This document shows, one piece after another, positions 1 through 10,508 of a stretch of DNA of 53,375 nucleotides. Numbering within the stretch: position 1 is the stretch's first letter; each line of letters opens with the position of its first letter. The translations under genes and the position numbers were made by a program. The notes under the pieces are model-generated. The model searched no databases. It was not told where the DNA came from and was given only the letters and a program-made list of their open reading frames with translations. This stretch comes from Cladochytrium replicatum (Eukaryota; Chytridiomycota; Chytridiomycetes; Cladochytriales; Cladochytriaceae): NCBI GenBank assembly GCA_025526935.1, contig JAHLKD010000150.1, positions 7,501 to 60,875 on the forward strand, in the 5' to 3' direction.

Positions 1-1324
1 GGCCCTGCTGCCGCATCATCAGTGACAGCTGTGCTCATGCGTGCCCATATTGCTGTGAACCCAGCCCCAAAGAAGCCATACACGATCGCAAACACCGCAA
101 GCACCGGTAGGGATTCAGCGAGCCACCAAACTCCAAGACAGGCAACCGCTGCCACAATTGTCGACGCTACCGCCAACGCGTCTAGTGGCACCTTCCTCTT
201 GTCGGAAAGCAGGCCAAAGATGAACTGTCCCGCCATCTGGCTGATACACATGAGAGCGAGCAGTAACGCTCCAGCCAGACTGCCCCCACCTCCGCGACCG
301 CCCCAAAGACCCAGTGCTGACGCATAGGAGGGGAGATAGAGCGCTGGGAAGAAGTATCCAAAGCCCTGCAGCAAGTTCGAGACGGTATAGACCCAGAAGA
401 GCGAGCTTCGGAGAAATACCCAATTCATACGGGGAACAGGATTCTCCTCCACGGCAGCGGACCGGGTCGCAAGGACCGGGATGCGGCCCTTGAGCATTGG
501 GATGAACGGTCCCGTAGAGACAGCCAGACCGATGGCGACGGCGCGAAGGGTGGTTTTGTAGCCGTATGCTTCTAGTAAGGCCCGCAGTACGAATGGCATA
601 ACGGATCCCGAAAGGCCAGAGGCAGCGCACAGCATCCCGTATGCCATTCCGCGGCGTGCGACCCAGTACTCATTGACCATGTTGAGGATCGGGTAGTAGA
701 ACGTCAAGAAGCCTACTCCGTATCCGATACCCTGAGTGAGGATGAGAGTTTCGAGTGTGTTGGCGAAGGATCCCAGCACAAGACTGAGAATACAGATAGA
801 CCCTGGATGTGAAGTAATTGTGGTTAGCAGAGAGCAGCGGATGCTCGGTCTGATGAACATAACGTACATCCAACCAAGATCATGAGCTTTCGCCATCTCT
901 GGAAACGCTGAATAAAGGGCATGATCACTGCTCCCCCGAGGTACCCCAAGCCAGAAGCGACGGTCCCCACAACCGAGATGTAGCGGTTCTGGGAAAACTC
1001 TGGGACCTTGGAGTAATAATCCTGGAATACACCAAACGCAAGAGGGAAACCTGTGTGGTGGAGTGTGAGCAAGCTTATCCGTAGGCGCACACACTTTTCT
1101 GCAGAATTACCCCACAAAAGTGTCTCGAAGACAAAGGCAGCGCACAGAAGTCTCCAAGCAGCTGAACCTCCATCCACCGGAGCACGTTCCTGCTCTCTCA
1201 GCGGAGAACCGTGACCATCGTGCTCATCTTGGTTGACCAGCGAGCTATTCTCGCGGCAGTCTTCGACCCGCAACGTCACCGGTGTTGAATGCGATTCGAT
1301 GGGAACTAACTCGGTATCGACCAT
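1..1324 (-). CDS. MFS monocarboxylate-transporter-like carrier, 3' end cut by window
   Basis: Multi-pass membrane carrier of the major facilitator superfamily, closest in appearance to the fungal MCT (SLC16-like) group, which is expected to move monocarboxylates or related metabolites; the substrate cannot be read from sequence. Three exons join in frame: 1324-1111, 1050-868 and 802-1 (still open at the window edge). After a hydrophilic N-terminus of about 60 residues the first membrane segment is split by intron 1, giving GFPLAFGVFQDYY, a typical start of helix 1 and loop 1 in this family. SGLGYLGGAVIMPFIQRF and GLSGSVMPFVLRALLEAYG are also family-like. The ATG at 1324 is the first Met of the exon. 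Its 5' side faces away from the sterol-GT gene, whose stop lies 191 bp upstream. The frame is intact over about 399 codons and the C-terminal helices lie outside the window. Confidence 0.82.
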
Positions 1325-1515
1325 AGTGAATGGTCCAGAATGTGTGACGTTGGGCAGATGTGATCCGAATCACTTAACTTATGGACCATGATGTCACACA
1401 CAAGTATTATGATAATTTTGATTTTAATTTTGTTTGAGAAATTTGAAGCACCTCAAAAGAATTAACCCTTGTATTGTTAGAGCAATACCCTGCAGATCAA
1501 TCGCTCCAAATGCAA

Positions 1516-4500
1516 TTAAAGTTCGCGGGTTTTAGATTCAAGGAGCTCGCGGAACCGGATCAGAACAGCCCGTCGCTGCTTGAGTGCCGCTCGTGCTTTG
1601 CTGACCCTGTCTTGAATCGATGCTGCTGTCACCTCACTCTCAGACCCCGATCCATCTCGCTCCTCTTGAGCAACCCTCAGAGCGAGCTCTGCATCCATCT
1701 TTTCTATTAGCAGTGCCTCGTCTTCTTCATCGACAAACGTGCTGGCTAGTGCAGCATCAATCTTGTCCGTGAGTGCAGAATATCCACTATCGTCAAAAAA
1801 TTTCGTATCTCCAACTCGAACGGGGCCTTCAAAAAGATGTGTTGATTTTCTTTCTTTATCGGAAACGGCTGCAAGGTCGACGTCCGCATCCTCCTCATCC
1901 GACTCTGTGCTATGCCCCGAGAGCGTAAAGCGAATTGTGGTTGGGACTGGAATAAAGGTATTCCCTTCCTTTTGTAAAACCACCGGTGTTTCTGGAACAT
2001 CTGGCGACTCAACAGTGTGATGATCAGAGTAGTCGTCCAGGGGCAATCCCATCAACTCGCGATGCCGACGGTCGTTAAAACTGTCATACGAAGGCGGGAG
2101 ATACGACGGAGATAAACGCTCATGTGAGCTTTCGTGCATACGTGGGAACGTAGCGGGATGTTGATCGACATTTTCGGTCCGTTCAGAAGACAACGGGGTT
2201 GTGTTTGCTCGCCCCTGCCGATTGGGCGACGGTGATCGTGATCTAGAGCCGTTGCTACCAGGATGCAAAAGTGATTTAACGCCTATTGAAATCAGAGCTT
2301 CAGCAACGCGAAACTTTACCAAATATATGAACAACTCACCGGAAGCAATACCTCGGCCCAAAGTATTAAATCCGCTCTTTACTCTGTTTGGAACTTCCCC
2401 TACAGCTGAAGCAGCGAATGTGGCACTTGCCCCGAGTGTGGATGCTACTTGCAATCCGTACGACGCAGATTGTGTTACCGTTTGCATATTCCGACGGGCA
2501 GACTCCATAGTGGATGACATGATCGATGCACTAATACCCCTGGCTAGTTCCAAAGCTGATTTTCTCTTGGAAAGCGTCCCAATCCACCCCCTGTGATAGA
2601 GAGGAGCTTCTCTCCCGTGCAAAACCGTGTAGACTTCAACATCCTTTCGTGAAACCAGATCAAACTTTTCAAGGGTTCGGAAAGTCGAATCCGACAAGTG
2701 AACACCAGAAGCGGTGTGAATCCATCGAGCTGCCCGCGGGTGTTCTTCGGTCCTCGCCTCTATTTCACAACACACCAAGTTCGCCGGAAGATGGCGGTGG
2801 AAAGAACGAAGTCCTTCGAGAGCGCCTTGTTCTTGGCGCAATCGTTCGCCCAAGTCCTTTGCTCGTGCGACAGTTAATGGATCCAACGCAACTTCAAATG
2901 CTTTAACAAGTCGAGCAACTGTGAGTTTTTGGTGGGGAATCGGTGCTGGTCCCACTCCCATCGAAGCACACATGGCACCCCAGAAGGGCTGGTCACCGAA
3001 GAACGGCACAATAATGGTAGGAAGGCCTGCTCGCAACCCCGCCGCAGTGGTTCCCGCCCCGCCGTGATGGCATACCGCAGCAACGTGAAGGAAGAGCCAG
3101 TCATGTGGGACAGCATCAATGAAAAAAATGTCCTCATTCGTGTCTTCTTTGCCCTTCCCGATTCCACTCCATCCTTTTGAGATAATCGCACGAACGCCGG
3201 ACTTCTTGACTGCCGTCAAAAGGGTCTTTGTGAGCTTGTCCGGATCATCGATAACAATTGATCCAAAGCCGATGTATACTGGTTTTTCTCCATTCCTGAG
3301 AAACCGCGCAAGATCGTCCGGAGGAGTATAGTTGTTCTGATTCGCCTCGTCCAAGAAGAAAAACCCGCAAATGTCAATATGTTTGCCCCAGTCGACCGGT
3401 TTGGGGATCAAGCCAGGACTCCAGCAATACGTGTGTGGGATTCTAGAGGAAAACATCAGCGACACTCGGAATTTAGGCATGACACAAACTCACTTTAGTT
3501 GCTGCATGATGTATGCTCCAGATGACCCGAGGGGTTCAAGATTGAGAATCTTGGTACGAAAGTCGTTGATGATGTCCCCGAGACCTTGCCATGTCATCAT
3601 TTCCAATATCTCATAGGAAATATAGTTCATCCTTCTTGCAGACTTGTCTTTCTTAGGCTTGTCGCTTCCGTCATTCTCCTCATCAGGATCGGCAGACGGT
3701 GCAAGAGTTGGATTTGGCTTCACAGTGGTAAGCGGATGAGGGAATGCGCGCGTTGGCGACCACTTGACAGAAATCCACGTTAGTACATTCAATTCAACCA
3801 CACTGATAGCACCAACTTACCGGCATTGTGAAGTAAATGTGCAGGGGAACGTTCAGCCGTTCCGAAATATGTACATGAGCGAAGACGGGAGGGTTTGAAA
3901 TGATCGCATCGACAGTGAAAGGCTCGGCATCCGGATCATCGCTTTTGGTGTCGATGCAAGCTTGCCATGATGACTCCAGAATATCGGCAATTTGTCGACG
4001 CTTCTTGCCAATATCACCGGCAGCGATACTGGAGATACTTGGAAGAAGACCCGGATTCTTCACCATGTCTGGAGAATGACTTGAGCATCGGCACCTCTAC
4101 CCCCTATTCTCAACTTACAAGCCATCAATTCCGCCGGATCACCTGCAAGCGGATAAAACTCCAGCCCAGACTTCTTGACAAAATCCTTAAAGTTTGCATG
4201 TGTTGCCAACCGCACACGATGTCCATAGCATTTTAGCTCCTTTCCAAATGCTAGAAACGGCTGAACATCACCGCGACTCCCGACGATTAAAATCAGAATG
4301 TTCAAGCGCGGACTCTTTGTCTTCCCGGGGACATCGGCCGCGATGTTCTTCAAGGGCGGTGGGGGGATGTAGGATGTGGAGTGATTGTACAGCATCTCAA
4401 TTTCCGTCTGTCGGCGTTTCAACGCATGAGGCTCGACAATAGACGAGGATGTAGTGGCATGACGAAAGATCGGGGGAATGTCAGACTCATCAGAAGACGA

Positions 4501-4801
4501 ATCACTCTCATAGGGAGTCTCGGCGACCAGTTTAGAGCCTGCCCGAGCGGCGGAAATCGTCGAAGAAACGACGGACTCTAAACGTTCGAGAATCTCTACT
4601 CGTCCATCGCTTGATACCGAAGCTTCATAGGAAGAAACCGTGTCCCTCCTTGTTGGGATACGAGAACTCACCCGTGCTCTCCCAACGCGTGGTGGAAGTT
4701 CGATTTCTACTTCCTACCTCGCCAATGGTTAGACAAACGAAACATTAATCAGAATAAGCTAGGCTCACAGGTGCAGTGCTGCTTGCTGGGCTCGCCATCA
4801 T
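1516..4801 (-). CDS. GT28-type sterol glucosyltransferase-like protein (UDP-sugar dependent)
   Basis: Five exons: 4801-4769, 4713-4119, 4068-3821, 3762-3494 and 3442-1516; 3072 nt, 1023 aa. The N-terminal GT28 half carries [17 protein letters not shown] (about residues 155-171); the split motif [15 protein letters not shown] is rebuilt exactly by intron 3, which has a TACTAAC branch site. The UDP-sugar-binding signature [18 protein letters not shown] lies near residues 505-525, followed by [10 protein letters not shown]. This matches sterol 3-beta-glucosyltransferases (Atg26/UGT80 family), which move glucose from UDP-glucose to sterols at membranes. It lacks the N-terminal PH/GRAM domains of yeast Atg26 and instead has a roughly 480-residue Ser-rich, acidic, coiled-coil-prone C-terminus. 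A short first exon ([11 protein letters not shown]) is inferred; exon 2 has no usable in-frame ATG upstream of the glycosyltransferase core. The acceptor could be a sterol or another lipid. Confidence 0.88.
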
Positions 4802-5177
4802 GTAAAACTGAGCAGCCTCCTCTTGTGTTAAATCAGTTCGCTGCGCAGAGAAATTTTCTTGATTGCGGTGGCAAAGAATTTTTCAAAGGAGGAATGAGAA
4901 GGTGGAAGGGAGGCGGCACGGACTCTTAAAACACGTTCAGAGACATAGTGTCAGTGCTTTTGAGCTTTGGGTGGGGAAATGGCACTGCGTTCGTTCGTCG
5001 GATGGCACAGGTGAGGATCACAGCAAGGTTGGTGGCACGGAAAATACATACATTTGAACCGCATGCTAATAGCATTAGATATCGATTCGGTTCTGTAGAA
5101 AATCCGGAATTTCAATCGCACAAAATCGAGTGGATGCAGCCAACGAAAGTGTGCTCTTCGTCGGTGGATTACTGAGG
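4802..5177. other. Intergenic, no gene recognised
   Basis: About 375 bp between the 5' end of the sterol-GT-like gene and the oxygenase relic. Short open frames on the plus strand have no recognisable content. The part next to 4801 should hold the sterol-GT promoter; I see no motif that I would name. Confidence 0.5.
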
Positions 5178-5740
5178 CCGGACCAATGCTATGGGATCAG
5201 GGGTAAATTTCGTCCTGATGTGCTTCTTCGGACGTCCGAGAGAAATTGAAAGCAGATCCATGATTCGCTGCCCAAATTCAGTTCGCGCTTCGGTATACAA
5301 AAGGACAGCTGGACGAGGGTTTGGCAGAGCCCCATCTGGGAATTAGTTGGGGCCATCAAGCAGAGTCGATGATTTGAACGCGTGGATGATCCCACCAGTG
5401 CTCGGATCCCACATATAGGGCACTGCGAGATCAAAAGCGATGAGCGGTGTGCTTGAAGATGATCTTTCTGAAGCTTACCTCTTTACTGCCGGTTGAGTTT
5501 TTTCTCCACCTTTAGGCATATAGCCACTCCACGCAATACTACCGTTTCGAACGTGGAGCTTTTCCCTCTCTTCTGCCGAGAGCTCGAAGTACTTGCGCGA
5601 TTCGCTTAAAACCTTGCGCATCACAGCTTCATCGAGCCAATGATTCGTAGCGACGAACGCACCCCATGTTGTGCAAGCTTTGTGCATCTGCTGGGCCACA
5701 ATAACCGGGTCTCAAGATAGGTCGATCAGCGCACTTCATG
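5178..5740 (-). pseudogene. 2OG-Fe(II) dioxygenase (isopenicillin-N-synthase-like) relic
   Basis: Minus-strand remnant of the N-terminal half of a non-haem iron, 2-oxoglutarate-dependent oxygenase. The frame reads LIDLS, a stop codon, then DPVIVAQQMHKAC and TWGAFVATNHWLDE, the DIOX_N motif of this family (PVIDLS...AC..WGFF.V.NHG). YFELSAEEREKLHV and SGYMPKGGEKT follow. A credible intron (5468 to 5421) joins to VGSEHWWDHPRVQ, then GPN, an in-frame TAA, and FPDGALPNPRPAVLLYTEA. The catalytic HxD...H region is missing: similarity fades near 5180. Two in-frame stops plus loss of the catalytic half make it non-functional. Boundaries are approximate. Confidence 0.75.
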
Positions 5741-6022
5741 CATGCTCAACCAGGTCCTCTCTGACCACTGTCCCCAGATCTTGCAAAATGAATCATGACA
5801 TCATGAAGCCCGCGAGGCCTCACTTCTATAACGTATGCCGCCGTGGTTTGATAGTGACTGCCCCACAAAGTCATCGGTTATTGCGATGATCTGGTGTCCG
5901 TTCGATGAGAAACCAATGTTAAAACGCTTGGATTTGATCGACTGTGTGAAGGCACTTAGGCAGAAAACCGCGGCGAAGTCAGGAAAAGACAAGAAACTGT
6001 TTTATTAACTAATGGAACAAAA

Positions 6023-6960
6023 TTAAATCTTGCCGGTCCAGAGGCGCTTCACAAACGCCGTGATCCCAATGTCGTTCGTGTTGAACTGGAAGAGGCCGTA
6101 GAGCGTGAGTCCAGTAGCGCCGTACACAAGTGCCTTCGCAGTCCAGTAGATCGGCTTGCCGTACTTGCGCTCGTGTAAGTAGTCGACAACAATACCATCG
6201 AATCCAATGTGGCAATGGAGAGGGAGGACAATCTGAAAGTGACGGTTGAAATTAGCGTCGATCATTGAGAACCAATTTCTGATAGAACTCCAGTTGTCCA
6301 CCACACATCAACACCCTCCCGATTTCGATTCACACTGTTGGGATTCCTTTGCTTACACCCAAAGAAACGTCGATCAAAGCGTTAGGCCCAACAACAAATG
6401 CGGCACCCATAAGAGGAAGCGAAATCACCGAGAGACCACGCTCCAAGTCCCAATGGTATGACCCGTGCGTCCGAGATTTGTGTGCAGTGGCTTTATATTC
6501 GTCAATTCGCATCGTTTCGCCCAGAATATTGTTCGGAGAGGGAGATTCATTGGAAGAAAATGAGAATTTGATTCTTTGGCGTGTTGTGATTTCGAATATT
6601 ACCTGCAGCAGCACCAGAAACGGCAGCTGAATGAACATAAGATATATTGTCAGGAATCGTCCTCCTTAGACATAAAAATGAAAAATATCAACTAACCATC
6701 GGACTGCTTCTGTGAAGAGCTGTGGAACAATGCTGCCGGTGCTATGTAGAAAACGATAAAAAATCAGAAATCCGAAACCTTTCAGAACATTCTTCTCAAT
6801 CTTCGTAGCATGGACACGGTCCTTTGCACCATTCAAGAGCGCATTTTCGCCGAATAGTCTTACCAGAACCCAAAGGTCTGAGCATGTTGATCCTTGTTGT
6901 CATGAGCATTGGTGCGGTAAGCGAGCGAGCTGATGCCGCTGAGGTGAATCCGAGTGACAT
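6023..6960 (-). CDS. SDH4: Succinate dehydrogenase membrane anchor subunit (CybS)
   Basis: Small membrane-anchor subunit of mitochondrial complex II, holding haem b and ubiquinone in the inner membrane with the SDH3 subunit. Five exons: 6960-6864, 6741-6697, 6626-6603, 6490-6357 and 6232-6023; 510 nt, 169 aa. The N-terminus (MSLGFTSAASARSLTAPM) is Ser/Arg/Ala-rich and free of acids, a good mitochondrial presequence. GSYHWDLERGLSV begins the CybS domain, then PLMGAAFVVGPNALIDVSLG and LPLHCHIGFDGIVVDYLHER, which contains the His-Cys-His-Ile-Gly region and the DY pair conserved for haem and quinone binding. Three hydrophobic spans are visible. Length is normal for fungal CybS. The gene is intact although relics flank it on both sides. 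The three 5' exons are inferred from splice sites and phase; exons 4 and 5 are certain. Confidence 0.92.
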
Positions 6961-7149
6961 TGCGACCGATTCGACTGTACTGAGGTTCTCTGGTGGCCTC
7001 GTTTCGCTTCGATCCACCTGGTGAAGAACAAGAATCTCTCGGTCTCGATCGGATGGAACGTCCCGGGTGAGAGGACACGAGATGCGAGTAGGGTTAACAT
7101 TGTGGTTAGGGTTGGGCAGTATGACGTCATGTTACAGGGTGTAATAATT

Positions 7150-8560
7150 CTTGCCCTTTGCTGACAATTGGCGATACAAATCAGCGGCTGCACTCTCCCC
7201 CATCCATCTTTTCGAAGTCTTCGGGCGATATGTGATAGCCCTCCCGGAAAGGGGCATCGCTGGGTCGGATGGAATCAAAGTATTTATGACGTAGGGCTCG
7301 CTTGGCAGTCCTGCATTCATCAGAGGTAAACTTTAGCATGGACTATCGTCAGGATCATATCAGCTCATGATCACCCAGTTGTACTCGATTTACCCTCAGT
7401 AAATCGTAGGACGTTTTGTCTAGTTGATCAAAAGAGCATACGCAATCGGTCGTCGCTAGGGTCAGCATCATCATCCACACGGATATCGTCATCTCCAAAG
7501 ACTACTCTTTTCCCGAGAACCCTATCGGAGATGAGATTTAGAAAGGTTTTGAGAAATTCCGGATGGGTCCTCACTGGCCAGGAGAGAGAGTTCTGAGAAA
7601 TCATCTTGAAAGAGTGAATTGAGAATCCGGCAATTTTGATCTTCTATCTTGCAAACCTAGCGGCTCAATGAAGATCTGTTTGCCACGTAGCATTTCTAGG
7701 ACCGGGAAGAACAATTGATCTAAGGCTAAACGAACCAAAGGACAAGCTTACCACCCATGATACATCCTATTGACCATACGTCCACTTTTGCCCCATGCGT
7801 TTCGCGATCCGCCCCAATTAGCAACTCCGGTGCACGATACAGCGGGTAACAATCTGAGGTGGAGACCAATGAGCGACGTATCAGTCGCCAGAGATTGTAA
7901 CTACCTCGGCTGTTTTCGAAAATGGATCTTGCACTGGTCTAGCAAGACCAAAATCACACACTTTCACAACCCGCTGATCTGGGCTGACCATTATGTTGGC
8001 TGTATATGAGAGCAAATGATCAACTCTCAACGGGTAAATTAGCCATTTGTCAAATACCAGGCTTCAGATCTCGATGATAAAATCTATTGCACTGGGCATA
8101 CCAGATGCCCTCAAGTATCTGAAACGTTATACCCTCAAGAAAGGAGTTAATGGCGTTCCAGAAATAACGATACAAAACCCTTGCCTTAACATCGATTTTC
8201 TCTCTGGGTGTCTGTCGCATCAACTCCACCAGATCATGCCCACAATGCTCCATAACTACATACATAAAGTTGAATGCGATGAATGCATCCCGGATACTGC
8301 GAACGGAAGAATTCAGATCTTCACGCTCAATTTCATAGATCCATAACCTCACGTGGCAATATTCTTGTGCTTGAGAGTGATTAAAATGTTCAACTCCCTC
8401 AGAGTGCACTTTCCAATTTCCTAGAATTGCTCGGTCGGAGCCCGTTTGACTGCTACAATGATCTTTGATCCCTTTTATTCCATTGGAATACAGTTCCATA
8501 AGCCCCGGCCCCGATTGCTTCTGGGTGTGTGATGTAGTCACGGATGAGGGCATCAAAGGC
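7150..8560 (-). pseudogene. CDK-like Ser/Thr protein kinase relic
   Basis: A decayed cyclin-dependent-kinase-type gene reads from 8560 down to 7150 in several frames. In order: glycine loop IGAGAYGTVF (near 8500), LRELNILITLKHKNIA, MYVVMEHCGHDLVELM, ITFQILEGIWYAQCN and YHRDLKP (near 8065), ANIMVSPDQRVVKVCDFGLA (DFG magnesium loop, near 7960), the T-loop VQDPFSKTAEVVT, then YRAPELLIGADRE and VDVWSIGCIMG, and a C-terminal AKRALRHKYF. Lesions: a stop in the N-lobe, frame changes after the glycine loop and after KHKNIA, a single missing base in the RWYRAPE motif (about 7840, only TG remains for the Trp codon), and stops in the C-lobe. The subfamily (CDK10/11-like or CDK9-like) cannot be settled. 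Confidence 0.78.
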
Positions 8561-9111
8561 TATGTGCGGGTTTTGAGTACTCGACAGAGAGCCAGTGCCA
8601 TCTGCACTGGCTTCCAAGGAATGCCGAACTAACCCTTTAGGCTAGAGTGATCTGCGTGACACAGTTATTTCGCGAAAAGTCTTGCCTGCCAGAGGTGATC
8701 TTTGGCGGGTTTAAATTTGTAACTACAAAATTTTTATGAAGGATCCGATTGTCCTCTCTGTTCACGATAGTATTTACTAAATTTACCTGTATGGTTCTTT
8801 TGTAGGGTATTAGAATTATAATGTAATAAATTCTATGGATTAAGAGGTTTACAATAAGTAAAAACGGGTGAATAAATATATTGTACAGCAACCAAGCTGT
8901 TTAACACCCCAACTCATCATAAAATTTTATATTAATATTAGACTAAGGAATAAAGGCCATATAGAGTCTTTAATAAAATTATGCATAGGATTTATATTAC
9001 CCAATATAATGTATTGTCCTATGTATTCACCTGCATTCCTTCTTGAATCGTTCTTCCTGATTACATATATGGCTACCATACATTTATTGGTAATTTCATT
9101 TCATTTAATAT
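8561..9111. other. AT-rich intergenic island
   Basis: About 550 bp clearly richer in A/T than the flanks, especially 8640-9110, with many short ATT/TAT runs. Apparent open frames here are low-complexity Ile/Leu/Asn/Tyr translations and I do not believe they are genes. It may be decayed transposon or organelle-derived DNA. No tRNA, repeat unit or terminal repeat was seen. Confidence 0.5.
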
Positions 9112-10508
9112 TTGAGAGAATGCACTTCGCTTTCCAGAATCAACTTGCATTCTCCACACATACGAATGTCATTCTTACCTGATATTGCCTCTTCGTCGTC
9201 ACCGATCCGGCAAAAATTCGAAGCACACTTACATGCCAGACGGTTTCCCTTCCAGCTGGAACCGTCGATGTCCCGACGAGCCATCAAAGACGGCGGGTTT
9301 CGAACCCGTTGTCCGTGTCCTCAACATCCGAGTCATAATGCAGACCAGGACACGAAAACGCTGACAAGTCTAGCACTGGCAGCCGGAGGTAGAAAAGGAG
9401 CGCTCAATAGCCGTGTAAGATCAGTATCAGTAAATCCCATGGAAGAGTTCGACACGATACCATTCTTGAGCGGCCACCGGATCCTGGAATCGGAGTCGAG
9501 CAACCAGCAACAACGAGACGACGACCAAGTTTCTCCTCCGACTCCAACCTCACGAGATCTTCTCGACAGCACTCACAATCACGTCAAAAATCACTGCGAT
9601 GGGTTTCACGTTCGACAACCTCCCCGTGCCAGCACGCGATTTCCCCACCAGCATCCTCCACCCCGACCCAAAACGCAAACTCACCTCGTGGCATGGATCA
9701 GAGGACATCAAATGCCAACTCTTCTTCCGTAACAACCTCGGACTGGCCCACCCAGTGCAATGGCGGCAAGTAGTTCAGTTGAAGTGGTTGTCTCCACCCA
9801 TTGTGCCCATCACAGGTGGTGTGGTGGAGGGAGATCAGGAAATTTAGAGTTGATCGACCATGCAAGGCTTGACCCGTGGGGGACGTATGCGAGTAGGTCC
9901 ATGGAAAACCAGGAGTCTGTTGCCTCTGGAAGCCGAAACGTCGGAAGGGTAAAATATTCGGAGGATATGGGAGATGATCTGTTTTCGGACTTCTCGTACT
10001 GATGCATAAATTATATTGATATTAATAAATGTTTTCTCTCGGTCCGGACGGACAGAAAGAGGGGAGATGGGGCGGATTGAATCTTGGATATGGGCGAAAA
10101 ACAACAATGCCAGCAAATCAGCGGTCACTGGATTAGCAGCCATAATTAACCCTGGACAAACAGCACCAGCAGCGGTCACCACGCCTAAATGCTCAGTCTC
10201 GTGGGGGGATTCTTCCATTCCTCAACGGCGAATAATCTTGTTTATGTCCCCTCGGAGATTTTCCGGCCGTCCGAACTGTGGCGTAAAGCCCCATTTTACC
10301 CACGCTTGTGAAGCATCTCAAACACTGGCCATGCCAAGACGTCGATGACGACTATATTGCTCAGAATTGTACTGCTCGGCTTACGTCGATCAGAATGGTC
10401 ATGCCACCAAGAAAACTTTTGTTGGTCTCGCCAACATGTCCGACTTAAAAGAACAAAACACGCCTCCAGAGAACAATTCGTGATCTTTACGGCACCCGTG
10501 GGGGAAAC
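9112..10508. other. Unresolved intergenic region upstream of the sugar-transporter relic
   Basis: Both strands carry medium open frames (plus 9112-9732 and 9599-9847; minus 9333-9572 and 9844-10218) that overlap each other and match no family I know. The plus frame starting at 9599 (MGFTFDNLPVPARDFPTSIL) has protein-like composition and could be an exon or relic of an unknown gene, but I cannot find consistent splice partners. A small CG-rich palindrome, GTCCGGAC, lies near 10,041. The last few hundred bases are the expected promoter region of the transporter. Confidence 0.35.

Noticed and set aside
2201-2596. 131-codon plus-strand open frame inside the sterol-GT-like gene
   Set aside because: It is antisense to an intact exon and has no recognisable content.
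9285-9330. T-arm-like sequence (minus strand GGTTCGAAACC, a perfect B box with a CGGGT/CCCG stem)
   Set aside because: No A box, anticodon stem or acceptor pairing at tRNA distance; only the T-arm-like palindrome is present.
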